The notes below the pieces were generated by a model, which had not been told where the DNA came from, searched no databases, and saw only the letters and a program-made list of their open reading frames with translations. Below are positions 1-9,495 of a DNA stretch of 14,784 nt, piece after piece. The stretch is from Conidiobolus incongruus B7586 (Eukaryota > Entomophthoromycota > Entomophthoromycetes > Entomophthorales > Conidiobolaceae), in the NCBI GenBank assembly GCA_000697335.1, contig JNEM01008872.1:1-14784 (forward strand), in the 5' to 3' direction. The position numbers and the translations under genes are program-made. Within the stretch, counting starts at the first letter, position 1. Each line of letters begins with the position of its first letter.

Positions 1-2290
1 CATTCTTATAAGCTGGTATAATATAATATTTTATATAATAACTTTATTTATTATAAAAATTATAAATATTAGGAAAATTAATCAATTAAAAAAAATTCCT
101 ATATATTACCTTTGAACTATATATTTATTAATAAAAATATATAACAATTGAAACTTAATATATCTAATTTATAATTGAATCATTATCTTAAACATTATCA
201 AACACAATATTTTTTAAAATTTAACATTTTATTTTATAAAATATTATATAATAAGTTTAATTTTAAAATTTGATATTTATTTGAGTTATGAGGATAGAAA
301 ATTTTTAAATTATAAAATACCACTTATTTAAAATAAAAATTAATAAAAATTTATATACAATTGATTTTTTTTTCAATATAAGTTAATTATTCATTAATCA
401 CGATTTAAATTTTCTAATTTAAAGTTTTTAATTAATTAAAATAAATAATTCTCAATAAAAGGTTAAAATTGCAAGTATAAACTACTCTTTTTTTAAAGTG
501 TATATGATAAATATTAATTAGACAAACTTTATGAATTTATTTAATATATTACCTAATTATTATTGTCTTTTGATAAAATTTGCATTTTCAAGTGAAAATA
601 ATTTGTAAGTATATTAATACATAATTCCAGATACAATGTTTTTATGATATGGGTAAAATATAATATTGTCACAATCCAATATTTTTGATAATAAAAATCA
701 TTATTATGAATAAAGACATATTAATTATAAAATAATAAATTTTAAAAAATTTCTATTATAATTAATTTTTATTTATATAAAGGTTACTAATATTTCTATT
801 GAATAATTTAATGAATGGTATTAACTTTAAAAAATATTCTAAAAAAAATTTTTAAATGATTATATTAATATCTTAAAAATCAATCCTTAATTTCATTCAA
901 AATTATTTTTTCAAATTAAAAAAAATTCAATTAATTACTAATAAAATTATTTGAAATATTAAATTCAATAATATTTGAATAAGTATTTGATAACTTTTTA
1001 AACAACTAGGATAAACAAATCAACCGAATTAATTACTTCCCAATATCCATTATAATTCTCATGCTTAGCATATTTATTTATTTTAAAATATAAAATAATA
1101 ATAAAAACCGATCAAAATTAACAACCCTAGTGAATAAAATTTTCAGATTTAAAAGAAAGCAAATATTATCTATGTGATTTATTTAGAATAAAAATAAATA
1201 AACTTATATTATGAAAACAAAATAGATATATGAATATTATACTGAAAATAATTTTTAAATAATTATAAATTAAGTTTGAAATTGACTCCTATTTCACCAT
1301 TATTTCTAATTATTAAGCTATAATGAATAAACTTATAAACTATTTGACAAAGATTTTAAAATCTCTCTAATAATAGAGAGATCCCCTATTGAGATTCATA
1401 TTTAAAATACAAAGTATCTCGATTTCGTAATTTAGATTAATAATATAAAATAATGCTATTGATTTAAATTTAGTTGAATTGTAAAATATGATCCAATTAT
1501 ATGGATTTAAAAATGAAAAAAAAATCAGGATAATGTTGTGAGCTGATGATCTTAGGAGAATATTTAACACTATCAGTTGATCATAAATTTATGAATGAAA
1601 AATTACTGGAAAACAATTATGATTTTATATTTTAAATTTTTGATAATGCTTTTTATCGTGCAACCTAAATTCACCAATTTATTATAATAATTATAATTGA
1701 GAAGAATGTATAATGATTTTACACACTTATATGCATAATCCTTGAATCTAAAAAAATTTATATTAATATATTCTATTATATAAATATTGATTATTAAATA
1801 CGAAGAACGAAAAAACAATCATCGGGACAAGGGCTATGAGCAACTATTTCTCACAGTCAGGTTTGCTGATATTGGCATTGTAAATATTTTCTCCAATAAA
1901 TAGAAAAAATTAATTATTATCAAATATTTTGACGAATAAGTATCAAGTAATAGTTAATTTTGAAATTTGCATCCTTTAGCCTTAATAATTATCCGTTTAT
2001 AAAACATTCAGTTCAAGGATTCCATAATAATCCTCTAACAGTACATATAATTAACATAAACATTAATAAACTAGGTACATAAATAATTCCGATAGTTTTT
2101 ACAAATCCACTAACTATTAAGTTTCTTAAATAATATAAAAATTTGTAAAAATTTCTAAATTTGTTAATTTTTCTAAAATTGGTGAATAATATTTAAATTT
2201 TATATCAATTTTGAAAATTAATTGAATTGATATCATTATTCAAATTATCAAATATATTATTATTATTTAAAATTTTGGATTAATAATTCA
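1..2290. other. AT-rich intergenic DNA, no gene recognised
   Basis: This stretch is almost entirely A and T, with frequent stop codons in all six frames. The longest open frames are 67 and 71 codons on the minus strand (1367-1570 and 1603-1818). They encode low-complexity Ile/Asn/Tyr/Leu peptides, as chance frames in such DNA do. A slightly richer patch near 1800-1880 gave no recognisable protein motif when read in the forward frames and part of the reverse. One small inverted repeat at 1361-1382 is listed separately. I see no tRNA, rRNA or splice-linked exons, though a small RNA gene in such DNA could escape reading by eye. Confidence 0.6.
1361..1382. repeat. Short perfect inverted repeat (8-bp arms, 6-nt loop)
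   Basis: The arms atctctct and agagagat flank the six bases aataat, so the transcript could fold into a small hairpin. The arms contain G and C, which is unusual for the surrounding DNA. It is not next to any gene I can recognise, and a function is not implied. A chance origin is quite possible. Confidence 0.4.
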
Positions 2291-2294
2291 AAAT

Positions 2295-2790
2295 GCAAAA
2301 GATCATAGAACTTTAGTGGAGCTTATCCATAAAAAGAATTATTATATAATCAAAATAAAAAGGATAATTGAGTACGATTGAATAGTATTACAGGCTACTC
2401 ACTTATTTTAATTATTGTAATATAATTTGTTCAACATTTAAAGGTACCAGAGCTATTTTTATGAATTTCAAGATTAGTATTAAGTGACTCAGATTGAGGA
2501 ATCATATTGATTTTATTTAAATATTCTAGTAATTTAATAGCTTAAAATTATATTGCAAAATATTTTTGATTATTCTATTATTATATTCAGAGGAGTGAAA
2601 ATGATTTAAGTATATTAAAACTCATCAATAATTTATTCTAATCGTAATATATTCATCAAGACTGAAGATCAAATTTAAATATACAAGTATCAATAAAAAG
2701 ATATTCTATACTTAGCAGTCAAGTTTAGAATTCACTTAATGCTACTATATTAATATATATTAACTTTGAGTCATTGTTTCAGTGTTTCAT
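2295..2790 (+). mobile_element. Ty3/gypsy-type LTR retrotransposon fossil: RNase H end and integrase part
   Basis: Forward translation of separate short pieces resembles the Ty3/gypsy pol polyprotein in the expected order. At about 2301 there is a DHRTLVELI-like piece, similar to the TDHKPL-type region near the end of RNase H. A later piece near 2470-2500 resembles the integrase core around its second catalytic aspartate (LSD). A piece near 2700-2745 (ILYLAVKF) resembles the conserved segment following the integrase core, usually LAEFAYN-like. The element is old and clearly broken, with many breaks. No LTRs, gag or protease were recognised. The call rests on motif order read by eye; the family is moderately supported and the boundaries are rough. 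Confidence 0.45.
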
Positions 2791-2990
2791 GCAAAGTTAA
2801 AAACTTCTAAGTCTACCAAATATTCCAATTTGTTCGTTAATATCCATATTCAGTTCAAATCATCTAGATTTATATGGATTGATTTTTTTGTATTTATACC
2901 CAATCGAGTTTATGTTTTGATTCAAATAAATTAAGTAATAGTTTCATAATTTCAATTATAAAAATCAATTAATTAAAAATATTTTTTATA

Positions 2991-3007
2991 GGTTAAATTA
3001 TTTAACC
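2991..3007. repeat. Perfect 17-bp palindrome with one-base centre
   Basis: The sequence ggttaaat-t-atttaacc is a perfect inverted repeat, with GG and CC at its outer ends and a single T in the middle. It could be a protein-binding site or a remnant of a transposon end. No adjacent gene supports either reading. Confidence 0.35.
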
Positions 3008-3040
3008 AATAGTATAAAATTTATAAAATTGAGATTTTTG

Positions 3041-3060
3041 AAAATTATAATTATAATTTT
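3041..3060. repeat. Perfect 20-bp all-A/T palindrome
   Basis: The sequence aaaattataa-ttataatttt equals its own reverse complement over 20 bases and lies 33 bases after the 17-bp palindrome. It contains only A and T, so in this composition it is only mildly surprising. Confidence 0.35.
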
Positions 3061-4302
3061 TAATTTTGCAATTTTCTTTTAATATTAGTGTGTTTTATGA
3101 TTTTTAATAAATTTTTTATATTATGATTCATTGAACTTATATATAAATATCGGTATTTTCAGCTTAATTAGAGAATGAGAAATCTAAGGTTTGAAATGCT
3201 TTAGTAGATATTGAATTAAAGTTATTTAATATTTCTGTAATTGAATATAAACTAATTTGCTAAAGTTTAGATTAATTATTATTATTTAATCTTCATAATA
3301 TATAATTACTAAATAAAATTCAAAATTTACGTAATTATATAAATTTAAAGTTATTAAATTATAAAAATAATGGTAATTAAAAACTTTCAACTAACCAAAG
3401 TGTTGATTGTTATTCTGTAAATAAAGAGATAAATTGTTATTCGATAAATTGATTTGATTTTGTTACTTAGTTATTTGATATTCATAATGAGATCTGAAAA
3501 TATCTAAAATGATCAATTAAGTGATTGATCTTTAAAATTTATATTAGATGAGCTTTACTATATAAATATTAAATCAATAAGGTGTATTAAAATTGAATTT
3601 TACTCTAATATATATTAACATGACATATATAATTATGGATTCTGCGTAACCATTTTTTATTTACTTTTAAAATTTTTGGTATCTTGATTATATTAATCAT
3701 TTACTTAAAAACATCAATTTGATATTTCCAAATCCATTAATAGAAGATATATTAAATTAAAATTATTTTAAAATTGATTATTTAGCCTATAACAATCAAT
3801 ATAACTTCATGATTTATATTTATTATTAAGTTGAAAAAAAAGTATAGAAAAGCTCTGAAATGGCCCTATATCATGAAAAGACAAGGTATCTACATGGATT
3901 TATTTTAAAATACACCTTACTCTAAATTTATATAAATTAATAATATTAATAATAAATAAATATTATTAATGAACGTCATAATCTGTGATTGAACAAGTAA
4001 ATTATTTTTCATTATCAAATAATTGTTTTGATCAAAAACTTTGGTTAATTTTAAATATGTTTTAAAATAAATTTTCTAGAAAAATTCACTATTATTTAGA
4101 AAAAAATATATGGAAAGTAAGTTTTTTTCGGTAGTATCTAACATTGGACTATTAAGGTTAGCAAATTCAATATTCTATTATAGACAAGCCTAAAATTGTT
4201 TTTAACAGTTAATTCATATTAGTAAAAATTTTCAAAAATTTCAACATTATATAAAACTAAATTTCTTTTTGTTATTCAGATATATATAAGTAAGAGATCG
4301 TA

Positions 4303-4310
<8 letters not shown>

Positions 4311-4338
<28 letters not shown>
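4311..4338. repeat. (AT)14 microsatellite
   Basis: An uninterrupted run of 14 AT dinucleotides (28 bases). It is the longest simple repeat noticed in the window and is likely to vary in length between strains. It lies just before the second retroelement fossil. Confidence 0.9.
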
Positions 4339-4340
<2 letters not shown>

Positions 4341-4374
4341 GACTATTATCGAAAATAGATCCAAGTTAGAAAAT

Positions 4375-5060
4375 AGTTCCTAGTACATCACTTATATATT
4401 TAAGTTTTATGAAAAGATAAAGTAATTATAATAGATCAAAACGTCAATAAATTTGTGAGAGGTCTTAGGCTATTAAACCAAACATTAATATAATGGAAGC
4501 TGGTACTCAATGTATATATCAAAAATCTAGACTGGGTTAAATTTAAGGGTTCAGTATCAATTCATTTTAAAGTCAAAGAGTTTCCAAGAAAAAAAAATCC
4601 TTCATTGAATCTATGAATTTTAAAAATATTTTGTTGAAATTCCTTTTCTTTCATATGCAATAAAAATGAATGATTTGACTTAGTGTAGATATTAAAAAGA
4701 AATATAACGAAATAGTATTGAATTTGTTACTCAAAGTGTTTTCAACATTCAATATAATGACAAGCTTTATAAAATTGGTATTATCAATGATTTTAATTAA
4801 TCATAAAGATAGACTCTATCACCATTCCCACTATACTCTTTACTTACAAATCTTTATAATATCAAAGGATTTCAGTGATTAAAGTTATTCTATGCTCGAG
4901 AGCAATTCAAAAATTTATGTTACTTATGTAAAATTAAATAAGAGATAAAACTAGTTTAAGAACTAAGAGTTTTCAATGATATTACCCAATTTCAAAAAGT
5001 TTAGAAATATATCATATCAAAGAGAATAACCTCAATAATTATATATAATGATATTTCTTA
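4375..5060 (+). mobile_element. Ty3/gypsy-type LTR retrotransposon fossil: reverse transcriptase and RNase H part
   Basis: This patch is slightly richer in G+C than its surroundings, and forward translation of separate pieces shows Ty3/gypsy pol landmarks in order. Near 4380 there is a VPSTS piece like the start of the reverse transcriptase domain (VPSxSPxxSP). Near 4460 there is a piece like the RFVVDYRxLN segment. Near 4570 there is a KSKSFQE piece like the SKSxEEHxxHL segment that follows the catalytic YxDD. Near 4930-5020 there are LNKR and KFRN pieces like the RNase H segment SRxLNxxExNYxxxExExLAxxxxxxKFRxYLxG. The total is shorter than in a whole element and has many breaks, so it is old and dead. 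LTRs were not found. The order of landmarks is the main support. Confidence 0.5.
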
Positions 5061-5405
5061 TTATTATTGAGTTATCTGATTTCAAAATATAATTTGAATT
5101 TTTTTAAAAAAACTTATTTTAAACCTTAATATTTAGATAATTTATAGAGATATATAAATTGGTAAAAATGTTTTAATAATAAATAATTAGTAAATATAAT
5201 ATATCAAACCTATTATTAAATGATAATAAAATATTTATCAATTTATGATATATTTGAAATTAATTGATATTTATTACCCAATAAAATAATCATTATAATT
5301 GATAATAGAATTAAATTTAAATATTTTTTTGAAATAATATTAAAAATAAAGATATATGTATTAATAATTCCATATTATAATAATATTACCTTAAATTTAA
5401 ATTAA
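5060..5405. other. AT-rich DNA between fossil and mariner copy 1
   Basis: Nothing recognisable. It ends at the left inverted repeat of the first mariner-like element. The sequence just outside that end shows only doubtful similarity to the corresponding flank of the second copy. Confidence 0.5.
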
Positions 5406-5407
5406 TG

Positions 5408-5437
5408 TGAAATTTTTTAATTTTTGATTTTTCAAAT
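5408..5437 (+). repeat. Left terminal inverted repeat, mariner copy 1
   Basis: It is similar to the outer end of copy 2 (about 10632-10663, opposite strand) and, less closely, to the inverted right end of its own copy near 6645-6672. All share a G-AATTTTTT core. The exact first base and a TA target duplication cannot be fixed by eye because the flanks are so AT-rich. Confidence 0.5.
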
Positions 5438-5497
5438 ATATTATTAGTTTGAAATAAATAAATATATGTAAAGTTGATAAGAAATTATATATTTTTA

Positions 5498-5514
5498 ATA
5501 TATATATATATATA
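5498..5514. repeat. Short (AT)n run inside mariner copy 1
   Basis: A 17-base alternating A/T run lies inside the stretch of about 75 bases that copy 1 has and copy 2 lacks. Expansion of this simple repeat probably accounts for part of the length difference. Confidence 0.7.
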
Positions 5515-6644
5515 ATAATTTTTTTGATTAAAAAATTAACTTTTTAAAATTGGTTGTTTAATTTAATTATGCTTAAACTAAATAGTGATTATCAAAAGTC
5601 TTTTATTTTAGCATTAGTAAAACTTAACCATAAGCCCTTTAAAATTATTTAAAATCTACAAGTAGCTTTTAATAATGAAACATTATCTAAATCAATAACT
5701 TATCACTAGGTAAATTACTTTAAAGCTAAAAAAGAAATTATCTAAAACCTGTTAAAATCTAAAAACTAACTTTAGCTATTATACTTTTAATTATTAATAG
5801 AGTGAAAAATATAATTAAAAACACTTTTTTATTTTAGTTAAAGAATTATCTAAGTATTTTAATATTAGTTTTATAATTATTTTATATGTATCAAAGTTTA
5901 AACTTAAATTAATAAATAAAAATATAAAATGGGTATTTTATAATTTAACTAAAGTTTAAAAAAAAGCTAAAATAGTTATTATTAAATAAAACTTATTAAA
6001 ATATTACTAAAAGCTTATACTTTTACAATAAATAATTACAATTGATAAATCTTTAATCCCTATATATAATCCTTTACTAAACTACAAATTAAAATATTAG
6101 ATTAATTTAAATCAACCCCTTTATAAATCTATTTAAATAAATATTTTATAAATAAGCCAATGTTAATTATTATAATGGATTATAATAATATATGTTATTT
6201 TTATTTAGTTCTTGAAAAAAAATTAATTATTAATAAACTTTTATATTGTTTTTTTAAATAAAGGTATTTTTAATTGGTTTTTTAATATAATTTACAAAAA
6301 CCTATTATTTTGCATAATAATTATAAAATACATAAATCTAAAGCTATAAAAAACTTTCTAATTAAAAATAACTGGAAAAAACTACCACATCTAGTATATT
6401 CCTTAGACTATAACCTATATGATTATAATTGCTTTAAGTAATTAAAAAACTAGCTTGCAGGTAAAAAATTTCTACAAGAAAATTTAATTGGTTTGTAAAA
6501 TATCAAATTTCAGTCTTTAATAAAAAAACTGTTTTTTAAGTGTTAGAAGTTTGTTAAAAATATAGCAAAAAGTTATTAATAATAAAAAAAACCATTAAAT
6601 TTATATTATATATCTATATTTATATATTATATATTAAAATATTT

Positions 6645-6674
6645 ATTTTTAATTGCAAAAAATTCCTATTATTA
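6645..6674 (-). repeat. Right terminal inverted repeat, mariner copy 1
   Basis: Read on the minus strand it starts around taggaattttttgc. It corresponds to aatgggaattttttgtg at 9468-9484, the matching end of copy 2, and resembles the left end in inverted orientation. Confidence 0.5.
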
Positions 6675-7609
6675 AAAATACAAAGTAATATTAATTTATT
6701 CTCAATAAAAACATTATTTTAATTTATTATCAATTAAAAGAAATTTAAATATAATATAATATTACACATAGTTAAATTTAACTCTTAATATTAAAATTTT
6801 TAATAATATATAAAACAATAAATACTATCCCAAAAGTATATTAAATAAGTTTGAATGTTATTTAGCTATTTTATATAATGATTATCCAAATTATCATTAT
6901 TTATCTAATACTCACCATATTAAATAGTATAAAAATATTTAGACTTCATTATTATATCTAAAGGGTAATATATTTAAAAATTAAAATAATCTTTGCAAAT
7001 TTCTAATTTCAATACATTGTAATAAGTTTAAAAAATATAAATTTATTAAATTATCTATAAAAATAGAATATGTTTCATAATATAGTAATTCTTTAGGTCT
7101 TGTAAAATATAATAAAATATTAATTTATTTTTATATATGAATATTATTAGTAATTTGGTATAATTCTTATATATATATTTAACTAATATAAAATTTAAAT
7201 TTTAATCTCAATTTTTTTATTTTAATAATATTGAAGCTTTTATTTCATATATTACTTTTTAATAAATAAACCCTATAAGAAAAATTTTTGATTTTCAGTG
7301 CATTGATTAAATTAATATGAAAATTTGATTAAGCATATTTTAAATTATTGAAAAAATTTCATAAGATTGATATCTTTTGAACAAGTTCAACATTTGTAAT
7401 ATAATCAATTCACAGAAATTTAAATAATCATTAGTAGACTTATAATTTGTTTTAGATGCCCATTCCTTAAAGGTCTCAGGCATTAATTATCTCTTTTTAA
7501 TAAGTATCCTCTCCGCTCTTCTTATGAAACTTTTATCTTTTTTTATTTATTTGAGTTATGTAATCATTTACATTGTTTGAATTTATATTTTCTAGTTATC
7601 GAATATTGG
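6675..7609. other. AT-rich DNA upstream of the transporter pseudogene
   Basis: No gene is recognised. Sequence from about 7440 to 7610 is a little less AT-rich (for example around the ctctccgctcttctt tract at 7510-7524). It sits where the promoter and leader of the former gene would have been, but I could not align it with the leader of the intact gene at 11500-11719. Confidence 0.5.
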
Positions 7610-8945
7610 ATGTTAAAGTCCATTAATGGGTCAGTTTAATCCATTTATTCTTTCAAAAATGAATAATAATTATTCAACTACAGGTGTCATTTGGCTTTCT
7701 CAGATTCCGAGCGCACTATAGCAAATATTAATAATGCACATGCTAGCATATCATGAGAACCTGGTAATATAAATAATGTAGACGGAGGTTACACTTGAAT
7801 CTTTGTATTAGAATGTATTTTGATACAAATTGTGGTGTTGAGCTTTCTAAACATGTTGAGTGTATTTTGATCATTTTACACTGCTAAGGAGTTTTCTCGA
7901 AGAATGAGTACTTTTTAAGCTCTTTCACCAGAACACTGTCAAACTGTTTGCAATTCCAATTGGGAATGTGTGTGGATCCTCTAATGGAAAAGATGGGATA
8001 TAAAACTACTTTTTCTATTATCTTCTTCCTTTATGCCTTGGACAATTAATGACTTTATTTTATATTGAAATATAATATTTGTTCTGATCTCAATGCTGAC
8101 TAGCTAAACTTGGAGAATCCTTGGCCTTCTTTCTAGCCATTGGTGCACCGACTTTCTAGTTCAAAGAGAGATTTTTACCATGCATATCTCTGTTTCTAGA
8201 TCTGGAATAGTTGGTCTCGCTTGCAATCCTGAAATACAAATCCTTATCAATTCAATATGTTTTCGTTGGTGTCAACGCGTAAGCAGTCTGGTTCTTGCTC
8301 TATATATAGTAACTGCTAATCATTTTAATTAAAATTTAGTCTACTACCAACTCTAAGTCTAAGAGATATATTGAGCTTGCCTTGGTACATAATTCTCCAT
8401 TCCTGTCTCTATTCTGAACTGACATGGTATTATCATTCAGATTTCTTGTTCAATTCTATCTTATCCCGACTTACTGTAAAGCAGAAGAATTATAATATTC
8501 TCAAAACATTGTCCTTGTAGGATCAATAAATGGATGGTCTGCTGATATTCTAATCGTCTTCGTTACACTTGATGATCGTATCGGTCGCATCAGCATGGTT
8601 TTCTTCAGTATCTTAATTGCCAATTCATTTTATCCAGAATGCTGAATATTTTCTAACTAATTCGGTGATTTAATCGTATTCTTTATAAACTATTGATTTT
8701 CATCTGGTGCTTATATTTGTTAGTTCATTATTTATATTCGCCTAAGAAATCTTTTCAGCTTACAATTTTGCATCCATCAACTGTCTACTCTATTTCAGTG
8801 CTATTATTCTTGATGCAAATATCTATTTCCAGCATTCTTAAAATAATACGCATGCTAGTTTTCTAAATTTTTTCGGGTTGTTTGTTTATTTGGGTATTAC
8901 CCCTTTAATTGTTTATTGTTCGTCTTAAGTAGTTGATTATTAAGG
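7610..8945 (+). pseudogene. Pseudogene of an MCT-like MFS transporter, paralogue of the gene at 11720
   Basis: The whole length aligns with the intact transporter gene, about 1.34 kb against 1.37 kb, starting at a matching ATG (7610). Preserved blocks include DGGY at the MCT signature (about 7781-7792), GMCVDPLMEKMGYKTT at the helix 2-3 loop (about 7966-8010), LAFF...GAP...F.FK at helix 4 (about 8120-8165), SGIVGLACNPEIQ then FRWC at helices 5-6 (about 8203-8275), and DDRIGRISM at the helix 8-9 loop (8571-8597). It is dead. In-frame stops occur at 7796-7798 (TGA for the Trp of the signature), 7868-7870 and 7916-7918, and at 8157-8159 (TAG for Trp). The reading frame also shifts several times, first at about 7919-7930. 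It has no intron relative to the gene, but the gene has none either, so retrocopy or DNA duplication cannot be told apart. It lies between two inverted mariner copies. Confidence 0.92.
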
Positions 8946-9465
8946 ATTTAATTTTGAAAGAATAATAACCAAAAATAAATTTTTTATCCATTTCGTATCC
9001 AAATTTAATAAAATAGATTATAAAGTAATATAAATTAATATAGATATATAAAAAACCATATTTATATAGATAAAAAAATATATTCAAATTAATTCCAATA
9101 CTAATATATCATAATTATATTTATTACTATATCGTTTATTTAAATTTGGTCATATTATCATATCTAATTAATAGTATATTATATTGGTTTGTTAAAAATA
9201 TCAAGTAAACTGTAGATTTAAAATGTAGTTAATTAAAGGTTCCAAATTGAATTAATTTATTGTATATTTTTCTGACATACATCTTAATTGCAAAATATTA
9301 TTGATGAAGTATATTACAGGATTCATGATATTTTAACTATAAAAGAACTATTAGTTGATATTGTTAATCTAATGCTTTTGAAGATATTTTATTGAATTTT
9401 CAATCTTATTAAGGTTATTTCAAATATTTTAAATATTTTGTTTTTATTATTATTTTGTAATTTAA
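8946..9465. other. AT-rich DNA between pseudogene and mariner copy 2
   Basis: Nothing recognisable. A 60-codon minus-strand open frame (8905-9087) overlaps the pseudogene end, is almost wholly Tyr/Phe/Ile/Asn/Lys, and looks like chance. Confidence 0.55.
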
Positions 9466-9495
9466 ATAATGGGAATTTTTTGTGATTGAAAAAAA
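9466..9495 (-). repeat. Terminal inverted repeat (3' end of copy 2)
   Basis: It begins around aatgggaattttttgtg, matching the end of copy 1 at about 6655-6674 read in reverse. It is the inner end, facing the pseudogene. Confidence 0.5.

Larger units (their letters stand above)
2790..4375. other. AT-rich DNA between the two retroelement fossils
   Basis: No open frame or protein family is recognised here. The stretch holds two small palindromes (2991-3007 and 3041-3060), listed separately, and an (AT)n tract at 4311-4338. A short piece near 3850-3890 vaguely recalls the WP.M segment of a retroelement integrase zinc-binding region, but it is too short to call. It may include more eroded retroelement sequence, given its position between two Ty3/gypsy fossils. 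Confidence 0.5.
5405..6674 (+). mobile_element. Degraded mariner-like (DD34D) DNA transposon, copy 1
   Basis: This copy matches 9466-10670 in inverted orientation along its whole length; over the best 110 bases I count about 91% identity. It ends in imperfect terminal inverted repeats: gaaattttttaatttttga on the left, and the reverse complement of the right end begins taggaattttttgcaatt. The decayed transposase reads forward. A 42-codon open stretch at about 6298-6438 holds the C-terminal catalytic part: a LHNNYKIHKS block (family LHDNARPH), then exactly 34 residues to the D of YDYNCF (family SDYHLF), preceded by PHLVYSLD (family PHPPYSPD). The second catalytic Asp is Asn here (codon 6316-6318) and the third is present (6421-6423). 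A stop follows at 6439-6441, and many others lie upstream. It carries about 75 bases near 5455-5545 that copy 2 lacks. It is dead as a transposase source. Confidence 0.8.

Noticed and set aside
1367-1818. Two minus-strand open frames of 67 and 71 codons
   Set aside because: Both encode Ile/Asn/Tyr/Leu-rich peptides typical of chance frames in very AT-rich DNA, with no recognisable domain or supporting context.
3835-3905. Short piece recalling the WPxM segment of a retroelement integrase zinc-binding region
   Set aside because: Only a handful of residues agree and the neighbouring His and Cys pairs were not seen, so it is not called as a separate fossil.
4140-4200. Possible aspartic protease region upstream of the reverse transcriptase fossil
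   Set aside because: The position would suit a retroelement protease, but no convincing active-site motif is visible.
4311-4338. The (AT)14 run as a replication origin or centromere element
   Set aside because: A simple repeat in AT-rich DNA is expected, and no other origin or centromere evidence is visible.
8905-9087. Minus-strand 60-codon open frame
   Set aside because: It overlaps the end of the pseudogene and has an almost purely Tyr/Phe/Ile/Asn/Lys composition; likely chance.
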